Positions 1-7,033 of a stretch of 34,658 nucleotides of DNA are shown here, piece by piece. This stretch comes from Clostridia bacterium (GTDB taxonomy: Bacteria > Bacillota > Clostridia > Christensenellales > Aristaeellaceae). Both the position numbers and the translations under genes were made by a program. Position 1 is the first letter of the stretch. Each line of letters begins with the position of its first letter. The stretch covers positions 1-34,658 of the forward strand of contig JAFXQO010000018.1 in NCBI GenBank assembly GCA_017527065.1, written 5' to 3'. The notes below the pieces were generated by a model, which did not search any database, was not told where the DNA came from, and worked only from the letters and a program-made list of their open reading frames with translations.

Positions 1-17
1 ATTCCCCATTCCCCATT

Positions 18-74
18 CCGCCAAAAAAGCGTCTGCCCGGACGAACCCCGTCCGGGCAGGCGCTTTTTTGGCGG
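18..74 (-). terminator. Bidirectional intrinsic terminator after nagB
   Basis: A long GC-rich hairpin (arms about 31-42 and 49-60) is flanked by an A-run on the left and a T-run on the right, and the whole dyad extends to 18-74. It ends three bases past the nagB stop codon, so it terminates nagB on the minus strand. The T-run on the plus strand means it would also stop a transcript arriving from the left of the window. Confidence 0.9.
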
Positions 75-76
75 CG

Positions 77-865
77 TCACAGCCTCTCGTTCTTTTCGAT
101 GTCCAGGAAGTACTTGTAGGTGTCCACGGTCAGCTCGCCGCAGGCGGGTTCGTCGCAGGCGATGATGGCGGCGTTGTGCGCCTGCAGGGCGCTGCCGGTC
201 CACTTCTGGCTCACGCCGCCCTCCACGGTGGCGGCCAGGGCGCGGGCCTTGTTGTGGCCGCTGATGAGCACCAGCACTTCTTTGGAATCGGTCACCGTGC
301 CGATGCCCACGGACAGGGCGCTGGCGGGCACCTTTTCCGGATCGTTCCCGAAGAAGCGGGAGTTGACGATGCGGGTGTCGGTGGTCAGCAGGCGCACGCC
401 GGTGCGGGAGGTGAGCGAGGTGAAGGGCTCGTTGAAGGCCAGGTGGCCGTCCACGCCGATGCCGCCCAGGAACAGGTCGATGCCGCCGTAGGAGGCGATT
501 TTCGCCTCGTAGCGGGCGCACTCGGCTTCGAGATCCTCGGCCATGCCGTTGAGGATGTTCACGTTGTCCTTCGGGATATCGATGTGATCGAAGAAATTGG
601 ACCACATGAAATACCAATAGCTCTGGTCGTGCTCGCGGGGCAGGCCCACGTATTCGTCCATGTTGAAGGTGACGACGTTCTTGAAGGAGATCTCGCCGGC
701 CTTGTTCTTCCGGATGAGCTCGGCGTAGACGCCCAGGGGCGAGGAGCCCGTGGGCAGGCCCAGCACGAAGGGCCTCTCTCCCTTATGCGCCTTGATCTTC
801 CCGGCGATGTAATTCGCCGCCCACTGGCACATCTTCTGGTAGTCTTCCTGAATGACAACACGCAT
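77..865 (-). CDS. nagB: Glucosamine-6-phosphate deaminase
   Basis: Cytoplasmic enzyme converting glucosamine-6-phosphate to fructose-6-phosphate and ammonia, the step that feeds amino sugars into glycolysis. The 262-residue protein has the family length. Visible signatures are the substrate loop LGLPTGSSP (35-43), NMDEYVGL with the catalytic Asp70, and [13 protein letters not shown] (about 135-147) with the catalytic His141 and Glu146. The frame stays open to 1006, but the start at 865 is chosen because an AAGGAGG lies 8-9 bases upstream and homology begins at MRVVIQ. The partner deacetylase nagA is not in the window, so the gene stands alone between its own terminator and a 355-base leader region. 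Identification by motifs is secure. Confidence 0.97.
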   Translation of the reverse strand: MRVVIQEDYQKMCQWAANYIAGKIKAHKGERPFVLGLPTGSSPLGVYAELIRKNKAGEISFKNVVTFNMDEYVGLPREHDQSYWYFMWSNFFDHIDIPKDNVNILNGMAEDLEAECARYEAKIASYGGIDLFLGGIGVDGHLAFNEPFTSLTSRTGVRLLTTDTRIVNSRFFGNDPEKVPASALSVGIGTVTDSKEVLVLISGHNKARALAATVEGGVSQKWTGSALQAHNAAIIACDEPACGELTVDTYKYFLDIEKNERL

Positions 866-916
866 GGTCTTCGTCCTCCTTGTTTCGATGTATGATAACT
901 CGGCCAGAGGTTGTTC

Positions 917-932
917 CGGGGCCGTGGCCCCG
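917..932. promoter_or_regulatory. Perfect 7-bp-arm palindrome upstream of nagB
   Basis: CGGGGCC-GT-GGCCCCG lies about 50 bases before the nagB start codon. Its position fits an operator or a leader hairpin. There is no T-run, so it is not an intrinsic terminator. A clear nagB promoter was not found around it. The rest of 866-1038 shows only a short dyad (CTCAT-tcag-ATGAG near 1000-1013) and no gene. Confidence 0.35.
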
Positions 933-1038
933 TAAAACTCAATCCGCTGGACCGGCTTTGCCGTCCAAGGGTGGTCGTGGCGTGCAGTGTCATCAATTCT
1001 GCTCATTCAGATGAGTCTGGCGACGCGATGCTGCGTTT

Positions 1039-1095
1039 CCCCTTTCCCCCAACCCCCTTCCCCGCTCATCGCGGGGAAGGGGGCAGGGGGAAGGG
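1039..1095. repeat. GC-rich polypyrimidine/polypurine hairpin
   Basis: A 12-bp perfect stem (1054-1065 with 1071-1082, loop TCATC) is extended by an outer C4T3C5 / G5A2G4 stem with one bulge. It sits in the gene-free stretch between nagB and the SRP RNA. There is no T-run on either side, so it is probably a dispersed intergenic palindrome or RNA-stabilising element. The following bases to about 1155 show nothing recognisable. Confidence 0.5.
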
Positions 1096-1155
1096 GTGAG
1101 CTGCCACGATGGCCGCCAGACCCAGCCATCATTGCTTTATTTGATGACACTACTG

Positions 1156-1211
1156 TGGCGGGAGAAGGGTTCACCCGCCACTTCCTGTGAAGCCGAAGGC
1201 CGAACAGGAAG
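1156..1211 (-). other. Two abutting hairpins downstream of the SRP RNA
   Basis: Stems 1181-1188/1204-1211 (CTTCCTGT with ACAGGAAG) and 1156-1162/1174-1180 (TGGCGGG with CCCGCCA) touch each other with no spacer. They lie 11-65 bases past the closing stem of the SRP RNA. Neither has a T-run. They may be the 3' processing or termination region of the SRP transcript, or part of a longer RNA. Confidence 0.4.
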
Positions 1212-1221
1212 CGCACAAGAA

Positions 1222-1350
1222 TCGCCTGACCTCGCACCGGGCGACTTCGCGGCGCACGCCAACTTCCGCTTATTGCTGCTTCCTTCCGGACCTGACAAGA
1301 TTCACGGCATGACGTCGCACGAAACCCAATGGTCATCAATCAGGCGACAA
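1222..1350 (-). ncRNA. ffs: Signal recognition particle RNA (4.5S-like)
   Basis: The minus strand contains the near-invariant domain IV of bacterial SRP RNA at 1275-1296, with the GGAA tetraloop closed by CC/GG and the asymmetric AGCAGC side that binds Ffh. A perfect 8-bp closing stem (1340-1347 with 1222-1229) bounds a rod of about 125-130 nt, and a consensus promoter lies directly upstream. This fits a small 4.5S-type RNA more than the about 270-nt Bacillus type with an Alu domain. The exact 3' end is uncertain because hairpins follow without a T-run. The RNA forms the core of the particle that targets membrane proteins co-translationally. Confidence 0.9.
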
Positions 1351-1355
1351 CCCGG

Positions 1356-1384
1356 ATTATAACATAGTTTTGCCGCTTTTGCAA
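1356..1384 (-). promoter_or_regulatory. Sigma-A promoter for SRP RNA
   Basis: On the minus strand, -35 TTGCAA (1379-1384), a 17-bp spacer and -10 TATAAT (1356-1361). This places transcription start near 1349-1351, exactly at the start of the SRP RNA rod. Confidence 0.85.
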
Positions 1385-1484
1385 CCGGTATTTTGCATTT
1401 CGGCGTATTTCCGGTGAATAACCGTAACGATTCTCTCCAGGGGGCGGCTAAGGGGCCGCGGGCGGAAAAGGGATAAAAGATACG

Positions 1485-2171
1485 TCATTTGCTCCCCGTG
1501 GGCAGCAGGAAGCGCGCCTCGCGGCGGGCATGGCTGCCGCCCAGCCGCCGGCGGTACCAGGCCTCCAGCGTCATGCCGGATTCCCGCAGCTCGGCGGCCG
1601 TGTCGCCCACGTAGCGGATGTGCCACGGCTCGAAGGCGTAGCCCGTCTCCTCCTCGCCCGTCTCGGGATAGCGGATGATGAAGCCGTATTCATGGGCGTG
1701 GGCCGTCAGCCAAGCGTAGGCGTCGGTCAGCGCGAAGTCCGTGGTCAGAAAAGGCCAGTCGGGGATGGCCACATCCATGGCCAGGCCGGTCTGGTGTTCC
1801 GACTGGCCGGGCTTGGCCACATACCGCGACACATAGTCCAGGCTGGTCTCCTCCAGGCGCTGGTTGTAGATCAGGCTCTGCGTGCTGTAGGAGCGGTAGC
1901 CGGAAACGCCCACGATCTCGATGCCCTCCTCCAGCATGGCGGCGTACAGCCGCTCCAGCGCGCGCGCCGCCTCCTCGCGCAACTGCTTGCGCGTCGCGGG
2001 CACGCCCTCGGCGTAGGCGATATCCACATAGCTCAGGTCGTCGGGCTCGTAACTTTTCGGCAGGGCGTTCTGCTTATTGACGAGGATCATGGTACTGTCG
2101 TAGAGACCGGCCTGAGCGGCCGCCGGAAGGAGCGCCGCCACGATCAGCAGCGCGGCCAGGAAACGTCGCAT
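1485..2171 (-). CDS. VanY-like D-alanyl-D-alanine carboxypeptidase (M15B)
   Basis: A secreted zinc peptidase that would trim the terminal D-Ala from peptidoglycan stem peptides. Residues 1-21 form a signal peptide (MRRF, hydrophobic core, AQA cleavage). The M15B core follows: GYRSYSTQ (91-98), SEHQTGLAMDV (124-134) giving zinc ligands His126 and Asp133, and EPWHIRY (181-187) giving catalytic Glu181 and ligand His184. All key residues are present, so it should be active. The start has a GAGAGGTG ribosome binding site. It lies 36 bases after hflX on the same strand and is probably the last gene of that transcript. There is no lipobox or membrane anchor. The link to a vancomycin cluster is not supported: no vanH, vanA or vanX is nearby. 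Confidence 0.92.
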   Translation of the reverse strand: MRRFLAALLIVAALLPAAAQAGLYDSTMILVNKQNALPKSYEPDDLSYVDIAYAEGVPATRKQLREEAARALERLYAAMLEEGIEIVGVSGYRSYSTQSLIYNQRLEETSLDYVSRYVAKPGQSEHQTGLAMDVAIPDWPFLTTDFALTDAYAWLTAHAHEYGFIIRYPETGEEETGYAFEPWHIRYVGDTAAELRESGMTLEAWYRRRLGGSHARREARFLLPTGSK

Positions 2172-2207
2172 GGGAATCTACACCTCTCTCTTGTATCGCT
2201 GGGACGG

Positions 2208-3986
2208 CTACAGCCGCTCGATGGTTCCGTTTTTCAGCATCTTTTCGACACGCTGGCACAAAGTGCTGTCCAGCAGGCAGTCGATCACCGTGGCGGTGTC
2301 GGTGTACTCCTCGGCCAGCACCTGGCCCTTGTCGTGCACCAGGGAGAGCGCCGCGCCCTCGGCGTAGGGCACGGTGAGGCGCACGCGGCGGCGCATCTGC
2401 CCCAGGCGCTCGCCCAGCGCGGCCCGCAGCGCGACCAGCCCCTGCCCCTCCCGGGCGGAGATGGGAATGATGCCCGGCGTGGCGAGCGGCAGTTCCGTCA
2501 GGCGGTCGCACTTGTTCAGCACCTCGATCATGGGCTTTCCGGAGGCGCCCAGCTGGTTCAGAACGTCCAGCACCACCTGGCGCTGTTCGGCGCAGCGCTC
2601 GCTGGAGGCGTCGGACACGATCACGATCAGGTCGGCGTACAGCGCCTCCTCCAGCGTGGACTTGAACGCCTCCACCAGCTGGTGGGGGAGCTTGCGGATG
2701 AAGCCGACCGTGTCCACCAGCAGGCACTCCCGCCGCTCCGGCAGTTCGACCTTGCGCATGACCGGGTCCAGCGTGGCGAACAGCTTGTCCTCCACCAGCA
2801 CGTTCGCGCCGGAGAGCGCGTTAAGCAGCGTCGACTTGCCGGCGTTGGTGTAGCCCACCAGCGCGGCCACGGCCTGCTCGGTCTTCTCGCGGCGGCTGCG
2901 GCGCACGGCGCGCTGGCGGTCGAGCTCGTCCAGCTCGCGCTCCAGGTCGGTGATGCGGCGGCGGATGCGGCGGCGGTCGACCTCCAGCTGGGTCTCGCCG
3001 GGGCCGCGCGTGCCGATGCCGCCGCCCAGGCGGGAGAGCACCGTGCCCAGGCCGGCCAGCCGGGGCAGGTTGTACTTCATCTGCGCCAGCTCCACCTGCA
3101 GCTTGCCCTCGTAGGACTGGGCGCGCTGGGCGAAGATATCCAGGATCAGGGCGGTGCGGTCGATCACGCGCACGCCCTCGCCCAATATCTCGCCGATGTT
3201 CCGCGACTGGGCGGCGGTGAGCTCGTCGTCGAAGATGATCAGGTCGATCTCCGCCGCCTGGCAGATGAGCGCCAGCTCCTGCGCCTTGCCGGAGCCGATG
3301 AAGGTGGCCGGGTCGGGCCGCTGGCGCTTTTGAAGCACCCGCTGGATGACGATGGCGCCGGCGGTGTTGGTGAGGCTCTCCAGTTCGCTGAGCGATTCCT
3401 CCGAATCGGTGCTCACCAGCATCACGCGCTCCTGGGTCTGCTCCCAGTTGCCCTCGCGGATGGTCTTGAGCACGCGCTCGTCCGCGATTTCGATCTCGTG
3501 CAGCCACTTCTCCTGCGGCACGCGGCCGGGCTTGACCGGGCCGTGCACGTGAATGGCCAGCTGGCCGTATTCCATCTCGCCCAGGAACGCCGCGGTGATG
3601 CCGGTGGCGATGCCGTCCTTCACGCCCACGGCGCACATGGCGTCGAAGCGCAGCAGGCGCAGCGCCTGCTCGTCCACGTCGGACAGCCGCGCCGAGCCGC
3701 CGGGATGGGTGTGGATGCAGCGGATGCCGGAGAGACGCTCCACGCTGCGCCTGAGCGTCCGCTCGGGCAGGGACACGCTCTCCGCCGAGCCGATGGAAAT
3801 CTCCAGCACGCCGCCTTCCCGGCTCATGTACACCATGATCTCGCGGTTCAGCTGGTCGGTGAAGCGCACGAGCGTGTTTAAAAGCCTGTCCGGCAGGAAC
3901 TGGTCGCGGGCCCAGTCCACGTCGAACAGCCGCTCCAGCTCGTCCAGCGCGGACTGGCGAATGCCTTCAATGTTTCCTCTGATCAT
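2208..3986 (-). CDS. hflX: Ribosome-associated GTPase HflX with N-terminal JAMM-like domain
   Basis: HflX splits stalled or stressed 70S ribosomes using GTP. The 592-residue protein shows the HflX domain with its glycine-rich stretch GGGIGTRGPGE (321-331), a basic coiled helix (335-372), and the G domain: G1 GYTNAGKS (378-385), G3 DTVG (425-428), G4 NKCD (491-494) and G5 SAR (510-512). Typical HflX proteins are about 400-430 residues; here about 180 residues precede the HflX domain. That extension contains IHTHPGGSARLSDVD (91-105), which matches the HxHx10D metal motif of JAMM/JAB proteases, with Glu49 as a possible catalytic Glu. Longer clostridial HflX proteins are known to me, so the extension itself is not unique. 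The ribosome binding site is GGGAGGAAGG. It is flanked closely by the nucleotidyltransferase (25 bp) and the carboxypeptidase (36 bp). Confidence 0.95.
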   Translation of the reverse strand: MIRGNIEGIRQSALDELERLFDVDWARDQFLPDRLLNTLVRFTDQLNREIMVYMSREGGVLEISIGSAESVSLPERTLRRSVERLSGIRCIHTHPGGSARLSDVDEQALRLLRFDAMCAVGVKDGIATGITAAFLGEMEYGQLAIHVHGPVKPGRVPQEKWLHEIEIADERVLKTIREGNWEQTQERVMLVSTDSEESLSELESLTNTAGAIVIQRVLQKRQRPDPATFIGSGKAQELALICQAAEIDLIIFDDELTAAQSRNIGEILGEGVRVIDRTALILDIFAQRAQSYEGKLQVELAQMKYNLPRLAGLGTVLSRLGGGIGTRGPGETQLEVDRRRIRRRITDLERELDELDRQRAVRRSRREKTEQAVAALVGYTNAGKSTLLNALSGANVLVEDKLFATLDPVMRKVELPERRECLLVDTVGFIRKLPHQLVEAFKSTLEEALYADLIVIVSDASSERCAEQRQVVLDVLNQLGASGKPMIEVLNKCDRLTELPLATPGIIPISAREGQGLVALRAALGERLGQMRRRVRLTVPYAEGAALSLVHDKGQVLAEEYTDTATVIDCLLDSTLCQRVEKMLKNGTIERL

Positions 3987-4011
3987 AGGCGTCCTTCCTC
4001 CCGGCTGCCGT

Positions 4012-5046
4012 TCAGCCGAGGTATTCCCTCACAAACTCGTCCACGTTTCGATAGCGTTCCGGCTTCATGCCCAGCTTTTCGTATTCCTTCAGGTATTCCG
4101 CCAGCGCCGCGTCGAACGCCTCCGCGTTGCCCGCCAGGTCGTCCGGGTCGAAGGCCTCCATGACGTTGTATTCGGGAATGTCCGTCTCCCCGGCGATTTC
4201 CCCCAGCATGAACTGGAACGAGGCCATGTTCATGAAGGACGAGAACACGTCGCCCCGCGCGGCGGCCTCCGGCATCTTGTTTCGCCAGTTGGAGAACATC
4301 TCCTCGTAGGTGCCTTCCAGCACCTGCTTCGACGGCGGGTCTTTTTGCCCGGCCCGATCGGTGAACTTCATGACCGAGCGGAGCAGCGCCGTCAGGCGGC
4401 CGCCCAGTTCCCCCGCGTCCCGCGAGCGGACAATCTTCCCGATGTCTTCAACGAATCCCTCCGGCAAATCCAGCCCCGCCAGCTCCTCGAACGTCCGCTT
4501 GACGCCCCGCTTGAAGTATCGCCCGTTCCACAGCATCACGGCGTCCAGGCCGAGGGAAATGAACCAGGCCGCCCACGCCCGCATGGCCCCGAGGGTTTCC
4601 GCCGCCATCGCGCGGGCGTAGGCGCCGCAGAGCCGCTCCACGGTTTCGGCGGCGCGCCGGTACCGCTCCTCCGACGCCAGCAGGGCGGCGGCGCGTTCCC
4701 GCAGCCCGTTCAGCCGCGCCAGCGCGGCCTCGCCGGAGGCATACACGATTTCGGCGTCCATCAGCCTGCCCAGGTGCGCCTGGCGGCAGGCCGCGTCGTC
4801 CTCCAGCATCGGCCAGGTGGTGCAGTAGAGGTCGTAGCCGATCCCCGCGTCCTCCAGTATGAAGCCCTTCGCCAGCTTCCGGCCTTCCTCGTCGCCTATG
4901 AGGATCAAAAGATCGAGATCGGATCTGGCGTGTCCGTCGCCCGTGCGGGCCGAGCCGTACACGCCGACCAGCGCCAGCGAATCCGGGCAGACCCGCCGCG
5001 CCTTTTCGACGACGGCTCCGATGATCTTCTCGTTCAGGCTGTTCAT
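4012..5046 (-). CDS. Nucleotidyltransferase-fold protein with helical C-terminus
   Basis: The N-terminus carries the polymerase-beta-type nucleotidyltransferase motif: GSARTGDGHARSDLDLLI (31-48) supplies the Gly-Ser pair and metal-binding Asp43 and Asp45. The rest (about 100-344) is predicted helical, rich in Ala and Leu, and not recognised; it ends in an acidic region with FVREYLG. The architecture resembles aminoglycoside or protein nucleotidyltransferases, but the substrate is unknown and no antitoxin-type partner (HEPN/MNT) is adjacent. The start at 5046 has a GGGAGG eight bases upstream. The gene sits 25 bp before hflX, so a link with ribosome stress is possible but unproven. A terminator hairpin ends only about 18 bases before the start codon. 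Confidence 0.75.
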   Translation of the reverse strand: MNSLNEKIIGAVVEKARRVCPDSLALVGVYGSARTGDGHARSDLDLLILIGDEEGRKLAKGFILEDAGIGYDLYCTTWPMLEDDAACRQAHLGRLMDAEIVYASGEAALARLNGLRERAAALLASEERYRRAAETVERLCGAYARAMAAETLGAMRAWAAWFISLGLDAVMLWNGRYFKRGVKRTFEELAGLDLPEGFVEDIGKIVRSRDAGELGGRLTALLRSVMKFTDRAGQKDPPSKQVLEGTYEEMFSNWRNKMPEAAARGDVFSSFMNMASFQFMLGEIAGETDIPEYNVMEAFDPDDLAGNAEAFDAALAEYLKEYEKLGMKPERYRNVDEFVREYLG

Positions 5047-5063
5047 GGCGTCCTCCCGTTTTT

Positions 5064-5102
5064 AAAAAAGCTGCCCAGCCGCACAAAAGGCAACCGGGCA
5101 AC
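5064..5102 (-). terminator. Terminator/attenuator between nifU and the nucleotidyltransferase
   Basis: On the minus strand a 7-bp stem (5096-5102 with 5070-5076, one G-U pair) is followed by a run of Ts (A-run at 5064-5069). It lies 30 bases past the nifU stop and ends 18 bases before the next start codon, with the GGGAGG ribosome binding site directly after the T-run. Confidence 0.65.
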
Positions 5103-5131
5103 GCATATAAAGACAGTTTTTGCCGCGCGGA

Positions 5132-5557
5132 TCACACGTATCGGCTCGGCTCCTCGGCCGCGGACGCCCCGCCGCTGATCTCGCCGGCTTCCAGGCGCGC
5201 CTTGTAGTCCTTGATGGCCTCGTGAAGCGCTTCCTCGGCCAGCACGGAGCAGTGAATCTTCACCTCGGGCAGGCCGCCCAGCTCGTCCATGACCATCTTG
5301 TTGGTGATTTTCAGCGCCTCGTCGATGGTCTTGCCCATGACCATCTCGGTGGCCTTGCTGGAGGTGGCGATGGCGGCCCCGCAGCCGAAGGTCTTGAACT
5401 TCACGTCCACGATCACGTCGTTCTCGACCTTGATGTAGATGCGCATGATGTCGCCGCACTTGGCGTTGCCCACGGTGCCCACGCCGCTGGCGTCCTCGAT
5501 CTCCCCCACGTTGCGCGGATTCATGAAATGATCCATAACCTGCTCGGTGTACATCAT
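5132..5557 (-). CDS. nifU: Iron-sulfur cluster scaffold protein NifU/IscU-like
   Basis: Small cytoplasmic scaffold on which sulfur from NifS and iron are assembled into [2Fe-2S] or [4Fe-4S] clusters. The three ligand cysteines are all present: Cys34 in AKCGD (with conserved Asp36), Cys59 in FGCGAA and Cys103 in KIHCSV. At 141 residues it is the single-domain type, without the ferredoxin and C-terminal NFU domains of diazotroph NifU, and it lacks the LPPVK chaperone motif of enterobacterial IscU. The start is set at 5557 (MMYTEQ) because GAGGC lies 7-8 bases upstream; the frame is open to 5590. It is separated from nifS by 300 bases holding a repeat, and has its own promoter, unlike the usual tight nifS-nifU pair. 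Confidence 0.96.
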   Translation of the reverse strand: MMYTEQVMDHFMNPRNVGEIEDASGVGTVGNAKCGDIMRIYIKVENDVIVDVKFKTFGCGAAIATSSKATEMVMGKTIDEALKITNKMVMDELGGLPEVKIHCSVLAEEALHEAIKDYKARLEAGEISGGASAAEEPSRYV

Positions 5558-5578
5558 CGTATTTGCCTCTTTTCCCTT

Positions 5579-5607
5579 ATAATAACACAATGCCGGCCCG
5601 CTGTCAA
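5579..5607 (-). promoter_or_regulatory. Sigma-A promoter for nifU
   Basis: On the minus strand, -35 TTGACA (5602-5607), a 17-bp spacer and -10 TATTAT (5579-5584). The predicted start is near 5572, giving a leader of only about 15 bases. Confidence 0.8.
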
Positions 5608-5698
5608 AGCCAACGTCCTCATCATCGGGGGCGACTTATTAACGTCTCGTTCAACAAAATGGATGCAGTCGTGTTAAGCAACGACCCTATTGCCTCGC

Positions 5699-5799
5699 TG
5701 CGCTCGGCACTTCCCCTGAAAGGGGAAGCAAGATCGTTCCTTTTGAAGCGTTCTTCTTGGCTCCCCTTCCAGGGGAGCTGGCGCGTAGCGCCTGAAGGG
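5699..5799. repeat. MITE-like nested palindromic element between nifS and nifU
   Basis: Two 25-base arms, 5708-5732 and the reverse complement of 5756-5780, match at 20 of 25 positions and are separated by 23 bases. Each arm is itself a hairpin around a CTTCCCC/GGGGAAG or GCTCCCC/GGGGAGC stem. Beyond them GCTGCGC on the left and GCGTAGC on the right continue the inverted symmetry. No protein is encoded. The form resembles the intergenic palindromic repeats scattered in GC-rich Clostridia, judged from memory. The remaining bases of 5558-5857 hold the nifU promoter and nothing else recognisable. Confidence 0.6.
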
Positions 5800-5857
5800 T
5801 TTCCCTCGTCATACGCCTATTTGTGAACGACACTTTAAATGAGACACCCCTGCCTCA

Positions 5858-7033
5858 TTATACCGTCTTGAGCGACTCGGGGGTGAGCGGCGACATGTCG
5901 CGCAGCCGCTGCACGATGCCGGTCAGCTCGGTCAGCACGGTCTCGACTTCTTCCATGGTGTTTTCCTCGTTCAGCGAGAAGCGCAGCGAACCGTGGGCGA
6001 TCTCGTGGGGCAGCCCGATGGCCAGCAGCACGTGGCTCGGGTCCAGGGAGCCGGAGGTGCACGCGGAGCCGGAGGAGGCCGCGATGCCCTTGAGGTCGAG
6101 GCTCAGCAGCAGGCTTTCGCCCTCGATGTAGCGGATGGACACGTTGCAGTTGCCCGGCAGGCGCTGGGTGGGATGGCCGTTCACCCGGCTCTCCGGGATG
6201 GCCGCGACCACGCCCCGCATCAGCCGGTCGCGCATGGCGGAGACCTTCGCGGCCTTGGCCGGCAAATCGGCGACGGCCAGCTCGACGGCCCGGCCCATGC
6301 CCACGATGGAGGCCAGGTTCTCCGTGCCGGGGCGCTGGGTGCGCTCCTGCGCGCCCCCCTGCATGAAGCGCTGGATGCGCACGCCCGAGCGGATGTACAG
6401 CGCGCCTACCCCCTTGGGCGCGTGGAACTTGTGGCCGGACATGGAAAGCAGGTCGACGCCCATGGCCTGAACGTCGATCGGGATCGCGCCCACGGCCTGC
6501 ACGGCGTCGGTATGGAAGAGTATGCCCCGTGCCTTCGCGATCCGGCCGATCTCCGCAATGGGCTGCACCGTGCCGATCTCGTTGTTGGCGGCCATGACGG
6601 AGATGAGGGTGGTCTCGGGGGTCAGCGCCTTTTCCAGCTCGTCCAGCTTCACGACGCCGTATTCGTCCACCGGAAGGTAGGTCACGCGGAAGCCCTCCCG
6701 CTCCAGCTGCTGGCAGGTGTGCAGCACGGCGTGATGCTCTATGGCGGAGGTTATGATGTGATTGCCCTTGCGCTTCTGAGCGTAGGCCGCGCCCCGCACG
6801 GCCCAGTTGTCCGACTCGGTGCCGCAGCCGGTGAAGTAGATCTCGACGGGCTTGGCGCCGATCGCCGCGGCTACCTGCTCCCGGGCCTTCTCGACGGCCC
6901 GGCGCGCCTCGCGGCCGAAGGAATGGATGCTGGACGGGTTGCCGTACACCTCGGTGAAATAGGGCGCCATCGCCTCGAAAACCGGCTCGGTGACGCGGGT
7001 GGTGGCGGCGTTGTCCATATAGATGCGTTTCAT
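5858..7033 (-). CDS. nifS: Cysteine desulfurase NifS/IscS-like
   Basis: PLP enzyme that takes sulfur from cysteine, producing alanine and an enzyme persulfide that is passed to NifU. The 391-residue protein is family length and complete: MDNAATT at the N-terminus, EHHAVLHT with His100/101, Asp176 in HTDAVQA, the PLP lysine Lys202 in SGHKFHAPKG, and the catalytic loop SSGSACTSGS with Cys325, typical of class I NifS/IscS. The start codon overlaps the iscR stop in an ATGA, so translation is coupled to the regulator. GGAAGG lies about 12 bases upstream. It likely supplies the scaffold encoded 300 bases downstream. Confidence 0.96.
   Translation of the reverse strand: MKRIYMDNAATTRVTEPVFEAMAPYFTEVYGNPSSIHSFGREARRAVEKAREQVAAAIGAKPVEIYFTGCGTESDNWAVRGAAYAQKRKGNHIITSAIEHHAVLHTCQQLEREGFRVTYLPVDEYGVVKLDELEKALTPETTLISVMAANNEIGTVQPIAEIGRIAKARGILFHTDAVQAVGAIPIDVQAMGVDLLSMSGHKFHAPKGVGALYIRSGVRIQRFMQGGAQERTQRPGTENLASIVGMGRAVELAVADLPAKAAKVSAMRDRLMRGVVAAIPESRVNGHPTQRLPGNCNVSIRYIEGESLLLSLDLKGIAASSGSACTSGSLDPSHVLLAIGLPHEIAHGSLRFSLNEENTMEEVETVLTELTGIVQRLRDMSPLTPESLKTV

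Noticed and set aside
1485-2171. Vancomycin resistance gene vanY in the strict sense
   Set aside because: The M15B fold fits, but no other van genes are near, so a general wall-remodelling carboxypeptidase is the safer call.
1530-3881. 783-codon open frame on the plus strand
   Set aside because: Antisense to the carboxypeptidase and hflX. The translation is low-complexity His/Ala/Gly/Arg-rich, a normal effect of high GC, and has no start signal.
4012-5046. HEPN/MNT toxin-antitoxin module
   Set aside because: The MNT-like motif is present but no short HEPN gene is adjacent, and the protein is too long for an MNT antitoxin.
5563-5826. 87-codon open frame on the plus strand between nifU and nifS
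   Set aside because: It lies in the palindromic repeat, lacks a ribosome binding site and a known domain.
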